From Sphingomonas chungangi (lineage in GTDB: Bacteria; Pseudomonadota; Alphaproteobacteria; Sphingomonadales; Sphingomonadaceae): 64,000 nt of DNA. Both the position numbers and the translations under genes were made by a program. Numbering within the stretch: the first letter of the stretch is position 1; each line of letters starts with the position of its first letter. The DNA is taken from the NCBI RefSeq assembly GCF_013778325.1, contig NZ_JACEIB010000027.1, forward strand, positions 124,001 through 188,000. The letters run 5' to 3'. The notes under the pieces were generated by a model. It was not told the origin of the DNA, made no database searches, and worked only from the letters and a program-made list of their open reading frames with translations. Below, piece by piece: positions 21,003-30,846 of the stretch.

Positions 21003-21758
21003 TCAGCGGATCGGCCCGTCCGCGCGGCCCTGGACGAACTGGTCCACATAAGGGTTGCCGCTGTCGTAGAGTCGGTCGCGCGGGCCGTGCCAGACGATGC
21101 GGCCGTTGTAGAGCATCGCCACCCGGTGGGCGATCTTGCGGGCCGAGGCCATGTCGTGGGTGATGGTGAGCGCAGTGACTCCGAGATCCTCCACGAGCGA
21201 GGTGATCAGATCGTTGATCACGTCCGCGCGGATCGGATCGAGGCCGGTGGTCGGCTCGTCGAAGAAGATGATCTCCGGGCGCGGCGCGATCGCGCGAGCC
21301 AGCGCCACGCGCTTCTGCATGCCGCCGGAAAGCTCGTTAGGCCTGAGGTTCAGGATGTCCGCCTTGAGGCCGACGCGCTCCAGATTCTCCTCGGCGATCT
21401 TCCGCATCTCGGCGGCGTGACGCATCCGGCCCTGGGTCAACCCGAAGGTGACGTTGCGCCACACCGGCAGCGAATCGAACAGCGCGCCGCCCTGGAAGAG
21501 CATGCCGAACTTGGCTCGCACCTTCTCGATCTCGCGTGGCTTGGCACCGACGATCTCCTGCCCGTCGACCTGCACCGATCCGCTGTCCGGCGTGAGCAGC
21601 CCGAGGATGCATTTCAGCGTCACCGATTTGCCGGTGCCCGATCCGCCGATGATCGCGACGGATTCGCCGGGCTCGACCGACAGGTTCACCCCGTCGAGAA
21701 CGATCTTCTCGCCGAAATGCTTCTTCACCTCGGCGAGCTTGATCTTCGGCTCGCCCAT
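21003..21758 (-). CDS. mlaF: Mla-type lipid transport ABC ATPase (MlaF-like)
   Basis: 251 aa ABC ATPase: Walker A GGSGTGKS, signature LSGGMQKRVALARA, Walker B IIFFDEPTTGLDP and the switch His in LTITHD. SGGMQKR is typical of MlaF/Mkl-family ATPases of the phospholipid retrograde pathway rather than of generic exporters. It pairs with the permease gene directly upstream (start and stop share one base). MlaD and MlaB/C are not adjacent in this window, so the MCE-domain partner must be encoded elsewhere. Confidence 0.88.
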   Translation of the reverse strand: MGEPKIKLAEVKKHFGEKIVLDGVNLSVEPGESVAIIGGSGTGKSVTLKCILGLLTPDSGSVQVDGQEIVGAKPREIEKVRAKFGMLFQGGALFDSLPVWRNVTFGLTQGRMRHAAEMRKIAEENLERVGLKADILNLRPNELSGGMQKRVALARAIAPRPEIIFFDEPTTGLDPIRADVINDLITSLVEDLGVTALTITHDMASARKIAHRVAMLYNGRIVWHGPRDRLYDSGNPYVDQFVQGRADGPIR

Positions 21759-22555
21759 CAGCCGAACGCCACGATGGTGATGATGAGATCGCTGAACAGG
21801 ATCAGCATAAACGAGGATACCACCGCATCGGTGGTCGCCTTGCCGACGCCCGCCGCGCCGCCGCCGGTGCGGAAACCGTTGTAGCAGCCCATGATCGCGA
21901 TGATGAAGCCGAACACCGCCGCCTTCACCAGCGCCATCTCGACATCGTCCATCTGAAGATATTGCCGCGTGCTGGTGAGATAGGCGGAGGCGTTGAAGCC
22001 GAGCTTATAGACCGCCAGCAGGTATCCGCCCATGATCCCGATCGTGTTGGCGATCAGCACCATGATCGGTAGCGCGATCACGCACGCGAACAGGCGCGGC
22101 GCGATCAGGTAACGGAAGGCGTCGGTGCGCAGCGTGGTGAGCGCGTCGAGCTGCTCGGTGACGCGCATCGTGCCGAGCTCGGCCGCCATGGCGGAGGCGA
22201 CGCGGCCCGCCACCATCAGCCCGCACAGCACCGGCCCCAGCTCGCGCACCATGCCGAACACGACGATCGCGGGCACGGTGGAGGACGCGTCGAAGCGCGA
22301 TCCGCCGGTGTAGATCTGCTGGGCAAGCGCGGAGCCGGTGAAGATGGCGGTCAACCCCACCACCGGCAGCGAATACCAGCCGATCTCCATCAGCTGCGCG
22401 AAGAAGCGCGCCGGGTAATAAGGCGGGGTCAAAGCGCGGATCAAAGTGGTGAAGGCGAACAGCGTGACGCGCCCGACCATCGCGAACAAGCCAATTACGG
22501 CCCGTCCGATCGCGGCGAATCCTTTCACGGGGGGAGCAAGCGGGCCTTCGGTCAT
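21758..22555 (-). CDS. mlaE: Mla-type lipid ABC permease (MlaE-like)
   Basis: 265 aa with five to six membrane spans. The MlaE hallmark region is present: FTGSALAQQIY, ELGPVLCGLMVAGRVASAMAAELGTMRVTEQLDAL. It forms the membrane part of the outer-membrane lipid asymmetry transporter with MlaF. The gene starts 4 bp inside the end of alr and ends on the first base of mlaF, so alr-mlaE-mlaF is one tightly coupled unit, an unusual mix of peptidoglycan precursor and lipid transport genes. Confidence 0.88.
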   Translation of the reverse strand: MTEGPLAPPVKGFAAIGRAVIGLFAMVGRVTLFAFTTLIRALTPPYYPARFFAQLMEIGWYSLPVVGLTAIFTGSALAQQIYTGGSRFDASSTVPAIVVFGMVRELGPVLCGLMVAGRVASAMAAELGTMRVTEQLDALTTLRTDAFRYLIAPRLFACVIALPIMVLIANTIGIMGGYLLAVYKLGFNASAYLTSTRQYLQMDDVEMALVKAAVFGFIIAIMGCYNGFRTGGGAAGVGKATTDAVVSSFMLILFSDLIITIVAFG

Positions 22556-23670
22556 GTCCAGCGGCGCTGATAGCGGTGGCCGAGCGTAGTCAGCAACTCA
22601 TATTGCGAGAGGGTGGTCGATCTGGAGAGCCAAGGAAGGTGCAGCGGTAGGGTCAGCCAATCGCCTTCGCGGACATTGGCTGGGGTACGGAGCCGTTTGT
22701 GGCTCGTCCAACCCTCGCCATCATGCTCGGTAATGACGACATGATCATGATCGGTCACGTCGACCGCGATCAGGTCCATGGAGATGCGACCGATCATCCC
22801 GAAAACCTGATCACCGACCCGGATCGGTAGATGCTCGGCAAACTGGCGGAGGATGCCGTCCGCATAGCCGACGTTGAGGATTGCCACCTTGGTGGGATGA
22901 TGCGCCTGCCAGGTTGCGCCATAGCCGACGGTCTCTCCGGCCTCGACCTGGCGGATCTGGATGACCTCCGTTTCCACCGCCGCGACTGGCCGAAGCCCTT
23001 GTTCCTGAACCGAATGGCCGATCACAGGAATGCCGCCGTAAAGCGCCAGCCCCGGCCGCGTCACCCCGAACGCATATTTCTTGCCAAGGCAGATGCCCGC
23101 CGAATTGGCGAGGCTGTAGCGCTTCGCCGGGATCGCGGCCCGCACCTGCCTGAACCGCGCGAGCTGGCGCTCGTTCATTGGATGGTCGGGCTCGTCGGCG
23201 CAGGCGAGGTGGCTCATCAGCGTCTCGATTTCGAGCCCTGCCAGCACGCCTGCCTCTTCCGGGCGAAGCCCCAGCCGGTTAATGCCGGTGTCGATCATTA
23301 CGTCGCACGCCGCCCCACCCGCCGCCTTCCACCGCGCGACCTGCTCGGCCGAGTTCAGCACCGGCCTCGCGATGCCGGAGAGCGCGGCGGGCATGTCCGC
23401 CTCCCGCACGCCGTGCAGCACCGACAGCGCAACGCCTTCGGGCATCGGCCCCAGCGCCGCCGCCTCGGCCCAGCTCGACACGAAGAAATCGCGGCAGCCC
23501 TCGCGCGCCAGCCGGTCGACCACGCCGCGCGCGCCGAGACCGTAGCCGTCCGCCTTCACCGCGGCCCCGCAGGCGGCCTCCCCGCCCCGCGCGCGCAGCC
23601 AGCGCCAGTTGGCGGCAAGCGCGTCGCCGTCGATGGTCAGGCGCAGGGCGGCAGGTACGGACTCGAACAC
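22552..23670 (-). CDS. alr: Alanine racemase
   Basis: 372 aa. PLP-binding Lys39 lies in VKADGYGLGA, the second catalytic residue, Tyr, in NVGYADG, and the C-terminal domain includes GRISMDLIAVDVTD. It makes D-alanine for peptidoglycan in the cytoplasm. It follows the MFS transporter by 28 bp on the minus strand and overlaps mlaE by 4 bp. Nothing distinguishes it as a catabolic (DadX) form; no dadA is nearby. Confidence 0.93.
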   Translation of the reverse strand: MFESVPAALRLTIDGDALAANWRWLRARGGEAACGAAVKADGYGLGARGVVDRLAREGCRDFFVSSWAEAAALGPMPEGVALSVLHGVREADMPAALSGIARPVLNSAEQVARWKAAGGAACDVMIDTGINRLGLRPEEAGVLAGLEIETLMSHLACADEPDHPMNERQLARFRQVRAAIPAKRYSLANSAGICLGKKYAFGVTRPGLALYGGIPVIGHSVQEQGLRPVAAVETEVIQIRQVEAGETVGYGATWQAHHPTKVAILNVGYADGILRQFAEHLPIRVGDQVFGMIGRISMDLIAVDVTDHDHVVITEHDGEGWTSHKRLRTPANVREGDWLTLPLHLPWLSRSTTLSQYELLTTLGHRYQRRWT

Positions 23671-23698
23671 CGTGGCGCCGATAGCGGGGGAAGCGCGG

Positions 23699-25297
23699 CT
23701 AGTCGAGATCGTTGCCCCGCGTCTCGGGCACCCAGAAGATCGTGATCACCAGCGCCATCGCCACCACCGCGAAGGTGTACCACAGGCCCGAAAAGGGGTT
23801 GCCGGTGCGCGCCACGATATACTGGCTGATCAGCGGCAGGAATCCGCCGAAATAGCCCGTCCCGATATGATAGGGGATCGACATTGACGAGTAGCGGATC
23901 CGGGCCGGGAACAGTTCGGCCAGCAAGGCCGCCACCGGTCCGTATGTCATGCCCGACAGCATGCCGAGCATCGCCACCGAGAAGACGATGATCACCGCCC
24001 CCTTGATCGACGGCTTCACCTTGGCGACCGACCAGCCGCCGGCGGTGAGCGCGGCATCGATCGCGGCCGGCGAATGGTCTGCTACGGCACGATTGCCGAC
24101 GATCAGCGCCGTGCCGGGCGTCCTGATCTTGGTGTAGTTGATGCCCTTGCCAGCCAGATGTTCGATGATCTTGGCGCATTCGGTCGCCTGTTTACCGGCG
24201 ATGAACGGATCGTAGCGGCAGTCAGGCCCCGAGACGGTCACCGCCGCGCGGCGCTGCGCGTTGGCGAGATCGGGGTTCGCGGCTGATGCCATCAGGTGGA
24301 AGAGCGGGAAGAGCAGCGCCAGGGTCAACGCGTAGCCCAGCACGATCGAGGGCTTGCGGCCGATCCGGTCGGAGAGCGAGCCGAACAGAATGAACCAGCC
24401 GAGCGAGATCACCGCACCGATGCCGATCAGCACGCGCGCCCAGGTGTCGTCCAGCCGCTGTGCATTCTGGAGGAAATAGAGCGCTCCGAACTGCGCGGTG
24501 TACCAGATCACCGTCAGGCCCGCGGCGATGCCTAGCATCGCGACGATGATGAGCTTGATATTGCCTTTGGTGGAGAAGGCTTCGGTCAGCGGGTTGTCAG
24601 CGACACGATCGGCGGCCTTGAGCGCCTTGAAGATCGGACTCTCGTGCAGCTTCAACCGCATCCACAGCGAGATCACCAGCAGCACCAGCGAGAAGAGGAA
24701 CGGTATGCGCCAGCCCCATTGATCCCATTCCGGCCCGGTCACCGTCTGCTGGGAGGTCAGCACCACGATCAGGCTTAGCAGGAAGCCGCCGATCACGCTC
24801 GCCTGGATAAAGCTGGTGTAGAAGCCGCGCTTGTTGCGGGGCGCATGCTCGGCGACGTAGGTCGTGGCGCCGCCATATTCGCCGCCGAGGGCGAGGCCCT
24901 GCAGCGCCCGCAACGCCACGAGGATCACCGGCGCCGCCACGCCGATCTGCGCGTGCGTCGGCACGAAGCCTACGCCCGCCGTGGCGAGGCCCATCAGCGC
25001 GACCGTCAGCAGGAAGGTGTATTTTCGGCCGAGCTTGTCGCCGAGATAGCCGAACACCACAGCGCCGAACGGACGCACGCCGAAACCCACGCCGAACGAG
25101 GCCAGCGCCGCCAGGAATTCCAGCGTCGGATTGCCCGACGGGAAGAACAGTTTGCCAATGATCGGCGCCAGCGTGCCGTAGATGAAGAAGTCGTACCATT
25201 CGAAGATGGTGCCGAGCGACGATGCCGCGATCACCAGCCTCGCCCGGGCCGCGCCGATCGTCGCGCCCTCCTCCAACTCGTCCAATGTCTGCGACAC
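23699..25297 (-). CDS. MFS transporter, metabolite:H+ symporter (MHS) type
   Basis: 532 aa from a GTG at 25295-25297, chosen because it follows a GGGGGCGG stretch and no ATG lies between it and the otsB promoter region. The MHS pattern is clear: SLGTIFEWYDFFIYGTLAP at helix 1, GYLGDKLGRKYTF in the 2-3 loop and ALGGEYGGATTYVAEHAP at helix 5. Twelve spans are expected. A large polar insert of about 90 residues (from ANPDLANAQRR to VKPSIKGA, containing two Cys) interrupts the second half. Related proteins carry organic acids or osmolytes such as proline or ketoglutarate; the substrate here is unknown. Confidence 0.82.
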   Translation of the reverse strand: MSQTLDELEEGATIGAARARLVIAASSLGTIFEWYDFFIYGTLAPIIGKLFFPSGNPTLEFLAALASFGVGFGVRPFGAVVFGYLGDKLGRKYTFLLTVALMGLATAGVGFVPTHAQIGVAAPVILVALRALQGLALGGEYGGATTYVAEHAPRNKRGFYTSFIQASVIGGFLLSLIVVLTSQQTVTGPEWDQWGWRIPFLFSLVLLVISLWMRLKLHESPIFKALKAADRVADNPLTEAFSTKGNIKLIIVAMLGIAAGLTVIWYTAQFGALYFLQNAQRLDDTWARVLIGIGAVISLGWFILFGSLSDRIGRKPSIVLGYALTLALLFPLFHLMASAANPDLANAQRRAAVTVSGPDCRYDPFIAGKQATECAKIIEHLAGKGINYTKIRTPGTALIVGNRAVADHSPAAIDAALTAGGWSVAKVKPSIKGAVIIVFSVAMLGMLSGMTYGPVAALLAELFPARIRYSSMSIPYHIGTGYFGGFLPLISQYIVARTGNPFSGLWYTFAVVAMALVITIFWVPETRGNDLD

Positions 25298-25409
25298 GTC
25301 CGCCCCCGAAACCTGTTTGCGGGTAATGCTAGGCGGTTTCGGCGCCTCGCGCAAAGCGGATCGATCAAGCGGCGGTGCGGCGATGCCACCGAAAAATACG
25401 TTCGGTTGC

Positions 25410-25433
25410 GGAACGATCCTGCCGTGCTGCGTT
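25410..25433 (+). promoter_or_regulatory. EcfG-like general-stress promoter of the otsB operon
   Basis: GGAAC (25410-25414), 15 bp, then CGTT (25430-25433), 33 bp before the otsB ATG. The alphaproteobacterial EcfG/RpoE2 sigma recognises GGAAC and CGTT about 16-17 bp apart, and trehalose synthesis genes are known targets in rhizobia. The spacer is one base short of the usual value, so this is good but not certain. Confidence 0.55.
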
Positions 25434-25466
25434 TGCTCACTGTCCCTGCCGCCAGACCGGAACCCC

Positions 25467-26234
25467 ATGCCCGACGATATATTCTCCCTGCCTGCCCCGC
25501 CCGATCTTGCGGAGGGGGCGGAAATCAGCCTTTTCCTCGATTTTGACGGCACTCTCGTCGACATCGCCGAGCGCCATGATGCGGTGGTGGTCGAGCCGAC
25601 ACTCGGCCGCCTCGTGACCGCATTGGCTGATCGTCTGGACGGGCGGGTGGCCGTAGTGAGCGGGCGAAGCGCCGAAGACATTCTGTCCTATCTCGGGATC
25701 GAAGGCACCGCGCCATTCGCCGTCGCGGGCAGCCACGGCCTCGAACTGCGCTGGAGCGACGGCCGTTCCGAAGCCCCTGCGCGGCCCGAAGGACTGGACG
25801 AGGCGGTCGCCGCGTTCGAGGCACTGGTGGACGGGCATCCCGGCGTGATCGTGGAAGAGAAACCGTTCGGCGCGGCACTCCATTATCGACAGGCACCGAA
25901 TGCCGGCCCCGCCTGCGACACACTCGCCGAAGAAATCGCCACGCGCACTGGCTTCACACTCCAGCACGGCAAGATGGTGGTCGAGTTGCGCGTCCTGGGC
26001 GCCGATAAGGGCGATGCCGTCCGCCGCTTCATGAACGAGTCGCCGATGACGGGCACTCGCCCCGTCTTCATCGGCGACGATCTCACCGACGAGGCCGGTT
26101 TCCGCGCGGCGGAGGAGCTTGGCGGCTGGGGCGTCTTAGTCGGCGGACCTCGCGAGACGGCGGCGCGTTATCGGCTCGGCGGGGTAAGCGATGTGCACAG
26201 ATGGCTCGGTGGCTTGGCGGGGGTAACGACGTGA
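25467..26234 (+). CDS. otsB: Trehalose-6-phosphate phosphatase
   Basis: 255 aa HAD phosphatase. Motif I LFLDFDGTLVDI supplies the nucleophilic Asp, VVSGRSAEDI is motif II, and the late FIGDDLTDEAGF is motif IV for magnesium. It removes phosphate from trehalose-6-phosphate, finishing trehalose synthesis. It is the first gene of otsB-GH15-otsA, linked to the next by a GTGA overlap. An EcfG-like promoter lies just upstream, divergent from the MFS gene. The start ATG agrees with the usual family N-terminus. Confidence 0.93.
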   Translation: MPDDIFSLPAPPDLAEGAEISLFLDFDGTLVDIAERHDAVVVEPTLGRLVTALADRLDGRVAVVSGRSAEDILSYLGIEGTAPFAVAGSHGLELRWSDGRSEAPARPEGLDEAVAAFEALVDGHPGVIVEEKPFGAALHYRQAPNAGPACDTLAEEIATRTGFTLQHGKMVVELRVLGADKGDAVRRFMNESPMTGTRPVFIGDDLTDEAGFRAAEELGGWGVLVGGPRETAARYRLGGVSDVHRWLGGLAGVTT

Positions 26235-28030
26235 CGACGACCAATCTCGATCTTTGGCCGATCGGCAATTGCCAGGTCTCGGGCCTTGTCGATCGTTCTG
26301 GACGCCTCGTCTGGGCTTGCCTGCCGCGCGTCGATGGCGAGCCGGTCTTCCCTTCCCTGCTCTCCGGCATCGAGGCGGGGGACGACAAGGCGACGGGTGT
26401 CTGGGCGATCGAGCTCGATGGCGTCGCCAAGACCGAGCAGAGCTACATCCGCAACACCCCGATCCTCGTGACCCGTCACGAGGACGAGCATGGCAACGCC
26501 ATCGAAGTGACCGATTTCTGCCCGCGCTACACCAGCAACGAGCGCATCTATCGCCCGGTCGCCTTCGTGCGGATGGTGCGGCCCGTCTCCGGCTCGCCGC
26601 GCATCCGCGTCCGCCTGCGCCCGACGCGTGGCTGGGGCAATGCCGACGTCACCACCACCGCCGGATCGCACCATATCCGCTACGTCCTGAACGACGAATC
26701 GGTGCGTCTCTCGACCGATGCGCCGGTCGGCTACATTCAGGAGGAACGGCTGTTCCGTCTGGAGCACCCACTCCATTTCTTCCTCGGCCCAGACGAGAGC
26801 TTCTCCACCGCGCTGATGCCCGCCTGCATGCGGATGCTCCACGACACGACGGGCGAATGGCAGCATTGGGTACGCGGCCTCGCCACGCCCTACGAATGGC
26901 AGGACATCGTCATCCGATCGGCGATCACGCTCAAGCTCTGCCAGCATGAGGAAACCGGCGCGATCGTCGCGGCGCTGACCACCTCGATCCCGGAACACGC
27001 CGACTCGGGCCGCAACTGGGATTATCGCTACTGCTGGATCCGCGACGCTTATTACACCGTGCAGGCGCTAAACCGACTGGGCGCGCTCGACGTGCTGGAA
27101 AGCTACCTCGCCTACCTGCGCAACATCGTGGAAAGCGCTAAGGGCGGCCACGTCCAGCCGCTCTACGGCGTGCTCGGCGAAGCCAAGCTGGAGGAGCGGA
27201 TCGAGGACGGCCTCGTCGGATATCGCGGCATGGGCCCCGTGCGCGTCGGCAATCAAGCCTATGAGCAGATACAGCACGACGCCTACGGCCAGATCATCCT
27301 CTGCAACGTCCAGGCCTTCTTCGACCATCGCCTGTTCCGCATGGCCGGGATCGAGGATTTCGAGGCGCTGGAGGCGATCGGCGATCTTGCGTGGGAGGTG
27401 CACGACAAACCCGATGCCGGCCTGTGGGAACTGCGCACCCGCCAGTCGGTCCACACCTATTCGGCGGCGATGTGCTGGGCAGCCTGCGACCGGCTCGCCA
27501 ACGCCGCGCACAAGCTCGGCCTCGAGGAGCGTTATCACTTTTGGCAGGACCGCGCCGACCAGATCCACGCCACGATCGTCGAGAAAGCGTGGCGCACCGA
27601 GACGCAGCGCCTGTCCGCCACCTTCTCGGGCGACGATCTCGACGCCAGCTTGATCCAGTTGCTGGACCTGCGCTTCCTCAGCCCACAGGACAAACGCTAC
27701 CGGGCGACGCTCTACGCGCTGGAGACCGGCCTGAGGCGCGGCACCGACATGCTGCGCTACGACAGCGAGGACGATTTCGGCGTGCCGCATTCCGCCTTCA
27801 ACGTCTGCACCTTCTGGCTGATCGAGGCGCTGTATCTCACCGGCCGGCACGAAGATGCACGGACGCTGTTCGAGGAGATGCTCAAGCGCCGCACCGCCGC
27901 CGGGCTGCTTTCCGAGGATATCGACCCAACCAGCGGCGAGCTGTGGGGCAACTATCCGCAGACCTACTCGCTGGTCGGCATGATCAATTGCGCCGTGCTG
28001 CTGTCGAAGCCATGGCAGGCGATCCGATGA
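26231..28030 (+). CDS. Glycoside hydrolase family 15 protein (probable trehalase/glucoamylase)
   Basis: 599 aa from a GTG that overlaps the otsB stop by 4 bp. The N-terminal beta-sandwich domain (about 1-230, beginning LDLWPIGNCQVSGLVDRSGRLVWACLPR) and an (alpha/alpha)6 barrel (DSGRNWDYRYCWIRDAYYTVQAL; HVQPLYGVLGEAKLEE; AYEQIQHDAYGQIIL) match bacterial GH15 proteins, some of which are trehalases. Its place between otsB and otsA suggests that it splits trehalose, or trims a related glucoside, to balance synthesis. Activity on starch-like substrates cannot be excluded. It ends in an ATGA overlap with otsA. Confidence 0.88.
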   Translation: MTTTNLDLWPIGNCQVSGLVDRSGRLVWACLPRVDGEPVFPSLLSGIEAGDDKATGVWAIELDGVAKTEQSYIRNTPILVTRHEDEHGNAIEVTDFCPRYTSNERIYRPVAFVRMVRPVSGSPRIRVRLRPTRGWGNADVTTTAGSHHIRYVLNDESVRLSTDAPVGYIQEERLFRLEHPLHFFLGPDESFSTALMPACMRMLHDTTGEWQHWVRGLATPYEWQDIVIRSAITLKLCQHEETGAIVAALTTSIPEHADSGRNWDYRYCWIRDAYYTVQALNRLGALDVLESYLAYLRNIVESAKGGHVQPLYGVLGEAKLEERIEDGLVGYRGMGPVRVGNQAYEQIQHDAYGQIILCNVQAFFDHRLFRMAGIEDFEALEAIGDLAWEVHDKPDAGLWELRTRQSVHTYSAAMCWAACDRLANAAHKLGLEERYHFWQDRADQIHATIVEKAWRTETQRLSATFSGDDLDASLIQLLDLRFLSPQDKRYRATLYALETGLRRGTDMLRYDSEDDFGVPHSAFNVCTFWLIEALYLTGRHEDARTLFEEMLKRRTAAGLLSEDIDPTSGELWGNYPQTYSLVGMINCAVLLSKPWQAIR

Positions 28031-29436
28031 GCCGCCTGATCGTCATCTCCAACCGGGTTTCGGCACCCAAGGGCCAGTCGGCGGGCGCCCAGGGCGGACT
28101 CGCGGTCGCCTTTCAGGCGGCGTTGCGCGAATATCGCGGCATCTGGTTCGGCTGGTCGGGCGAGCTGACCGACGAATTCACCGGCCAGATCCACTTCCAG
28201 CGCGAGCAGGGGGTCACCACCGCGACGGTCGACCTCGAGGAGCAGGACGTCGAGGAATATTATAACGGCTACGCCAACCGGACTTTGTGGCCGCTCTTCC
28301 ACTACCGCATCGATCTCGCCGAGTTCGAGCGCGGGTTCGAGGACGGCTACCAGCGCGTCAACGAGCGCTTCGCCGATACCGTTCGCCCGCTGATCGAGCC
28401 GGACGACGTGGTGTGGGTGCAGGATTACCACATGATCCCGCTCGGCCACGAGTTGCGCGAGCGCGGCTGCAAGAACCGGATGGGCTTTTTCCTGCACATC
28501 CCCTGGCCGCCGCGCCGACTGCTCTCCTCGCTGCCCAACGCCGCGCATCTGGTGAAGACGCTGCTGGCCTATGACGTGGTCGGTTTCCACACGAAGGAAT
28601 GGCTCGAGGCCTTTCAAGACTATGCCGTGCAGGATCTCGGTGCGACCTTGGAAGAGGACGGCACGATCCACCTAGGCGATCGATCGGTGCGAGCCGTCGC
28701 CTGCCCGATCGGCATCGACACCAAGGAGTTCGTCGAGGCAGCGCAGAGCCCGACCGCGCGGCTGACCTATCGCCGGATGCGCGATTCCGCCGACGGGCGC
28801 GACCTGATCGTCGGGGTCGACAGGCTCGATTATTCCAAGGGACTGGAAGAGCGCTTCCTCGGCTATGAGCGCTTCCTCGTCGACCATCCCGAGCAGAGAA
28901 AAGAGGTCTTCCTCCTTCAGATCGCCCCGCCGTCCCGCGGCGATGTCGAGAGCTACCAGCGCATCCGCGTGCAGCTCGAGCGCATTTCCGGTCGGATCAA
29001 CGGCGCCTATGCCGATATCGACTGGGTCCCCATCCGTTACGTCAACCAGGGCTTCCCGCGCCATGTCCTGGCCGGCATCTATCGCGCCGCGCGGATCGGG
29101 CTGGTGACGCCGCTGAGAGACGGCATGAACCTCGTCGCCAAGGAATATGTGGCGGCACAGGATCCCGAGGATCCCGGCGTCCTCATCCTCTCCAAATTCG
29201 CGGGCGCCTCCGAGCAGATGCACGAGGCCGTCCTCGTGAACCCCTATTCGGCCGAGGAGATGTCCGATGCCATCGTGCAGGCTCTCGCCATGCCCAAGGA
29301 AGAGCGCATCCGTCGCTGGCGCGCGTTGATGGACGGCGTGGAGAAACAGGACGTGCTCTGGTGGCGCCGCTGCTTCACGCACACGCTGATGGGCGAGGGC
29401 CAGGCGCTGGAAGCCGAGACGGCCGATCAGGAATAA
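28027..29436 (+). CDS. otsA: Alpha,alpha-trehalose-phosphate synthase
   Basis: 469 aa GT20 enzyme. Recognisable parts: [13 protein letters not shown] with the glycine-rich loop that binds UDP-glucose, [31 protein letters not shown] and the C-terminal [16 protein letters not shown]. It makes trehalose-6-phosphate from UDP-glucose and glucose-6-phosphate. The start overlaps the GH15 stop by 4 bp, so synthase, hydrolase and phosphatase are made from one coupled message. The frame is open further upstream but reads an antiparallel-type composition inside GH15, so the ATG at 28027 is taken. Confidence 0.95.
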   Translation: MSRLIVISNRVSAPKGQSAGAQGGLAVAFQAALREYRGIWFGWSGELTDEFTGQIHFQREQGVTTATVDLEEQDVEEYYNGYANRTLWPLFHYRIDLAEFERGFEDGYQRVNERFADTVRPLIEPDDVVWVQDYHMIPLGHELRERGCKNRMGFFLHIPWPPRRLLSSLPNAAHLVKTLLAYDVVGFHTKEWLEAFQDYAVQDLGATLEEDGTIHLGDRSVRAVACPIGIDTKEFVEAAQSPTARLTYRRMRDSADGRDLIVGVDRLDYSKGLEERFLGYERFLVDHPEQRKEVFLLQIAPPSRGDVESYQRIRVQLERISGRINGAYADIDWVPIRYVNQGFPRHVLAGIYRAARIGLVTPLRDGMNLVAKEYVAAQDPEDPGVLILSKFAGASEQMHEAVLVNPYSAEEMSDAIVQALAMPKEERIRRWRALMDGVEKQDVLWWRRCFTHTLMGEGQALEAETADQE

Positions 29437-29513
29437 ACCTGCGCTGTCATCGTCCCGTCACGCAATATCAAACCCGCATTTACCATCGCCCTCTAGGGAT
29501 CGCGTCAGTGAGT

Positions 29514-30839
29514 ATGCGTTCCCTTCAGAAGCCGATGCGAGCCCTCCTGCCCATGCGCACGACCGAGCAGCTTCGCAAACCGGGCAGCGAATCGATCTTC
29601 GTTGACGTCATGGCGTCGGCGGCGGATGCGATCGCCCTGTTCCAGGCCCATCCCGGCCTGCGCATCCTGCCGGTGCTGTCGGCGGCGCGCGAGCCGATCG
29701 GCGCGATCTTCGAGGAGGACGTTCGCCAGATCCTCTTCAATCCCTACGGTCACGCGCTGCTGCGCAACCCGAGCTTCGGGCGCACGCTCAGGGACCGCGT
29801 GCGCCCCTGCCCGACGGCAGAGGTGGACAGCGATCTCGGCGAATTGCTGAGCATCTACGCGCATGCTGGCGGTCGCGAGGGCATGATCCTGACGAGCGAC
29901 GGACGATATCGCGGCGTGATCGAGAATCGCGAGCTCGTCTCGGCCGCCGGCGCCCATGAGATGGAGCGGATGCATCGGCGCGAGCAGCAGTTTCGCCTGC
30001 TCCACGAGGCAGGCCAATCGTTCGAGCGCGAGATCAACCGGTTGGTCGGCATGCTCGGCAGCCTCGCCTCCGATCTCGAGAGCTCGGCCGGCGCCACGGC
30101 GCGCCGGGGCGAGGAGACCGGCCGCCGGGCAAGCATGGTCGCGGCCGCCGCAGGGCAGACCGGCGAGACGATGGCCTCGCTCGCTGCGCACGGCAACGCG
30201 CAGGTCAACGCGCTCGACGGGCTGCAGGCCGAGACGGCGCGCGCCAAATCCACAGCAGGCGAAGCGGTGGCTCTGGTGGCGGCCGGCGCCCGCCGCGCCG
30301 TCGTGCTTCAGGAATCGACGCTCTCGATCGAGCGCATCACGGCACTGATCGACAGCCTCGCCGGCAAGGTCAACATGCTGGCAATCAACGCCACGATCGA
30401 GGCGGCGCGTGCGGGCGACGCCGGGCGGGGTTTCGCGGTTGTTGCCAACGAGGTACGCGCGCTCGCCGCCCAGACGAGGGAGGCTGCCGAAGAGATTGCC
30501 GGCCATTCCACCGAGATGCGCGGTGCGGCGGAGGATGTCGTCGCCGGCCAGGGCGGAATCGAACAGATCATCGCCAGCGTCGAAAGCATCGCGCGCACAG
30601 TCGACGCGACCGTGCAGGCGCAGCGCATGATGACGCTCGGCATCGCCGAGGGCGCCGGGCAGGCCGCAACCGCCAGCCGCAATATCCGCGCCAACGTCGA
30701 GACGATCAACGAGACCGCGCAGGCCGCCGCCCATGGCGCGGGCGAAATGAAGCGCGTGGCCGGCGCGCTCGCGGCGTCGTCGGTACAATTGGGCCAGCGG
30801 GTAGAGGGATTTCTTCAGACCCTGCGGGAAACCGCCTGA
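29514..30839 (+). CDS. Soluble chemoreceptor with N-terminal CBS-like domain
   Basis: 441 aa without a membrane segment. Residues about 25-150 resemble a CBS pair ([33 protein letters not shown], and later [34 protein letters not shown]). Residues about 165-440 are a methyl-accepting signalling coiled coil with the hairpin tip [30 protein letters not shown]. It should signal to CheA/CheW from the cytoplasm in response to a small ligand, such as a nucleotide, bound by the CBS part; no che genes are nearby. A GTG two codons earlier is an alternative start. Confidence 0.8.
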   Translation: MRSLQKPMRALLPMRTTEQLRKPGSESIFVDVMASAADAIALFQAHPGLRILPVLSAAREPIGAIFEEDVRQILFNPYGHALLRNPSFGRTLRDRVRPCPTAEVDSDLGELLSIYAHAGGREGMILTSDGRYRGVIENRELVSAAGAHEMERMHRREQQFRLLHEAGQSFEREINRLVGMLGSLASDLESSAGATARRGEETGRRASMVAAAAGQTGETMASLAAHGNAQVNALDGLQAETARAKSTAGEAVALVAAGARRAVVLQESTLSIERITALIDSLAGKVNMLAINATIEAARAGDAGRGFAVVANEVRALAAQTREAAEEIAGHSTEMRGAAEDVVAGQGGIEQIIASVESIARTVDATVQAQRMMTLGIAEGAGQAATASRNIRANVETINETAQAAAHGAGEMKRVAGALAASSVQLGQRVEGFLQTLRETA

Positions 30840-30846
30840 ACCAGCC

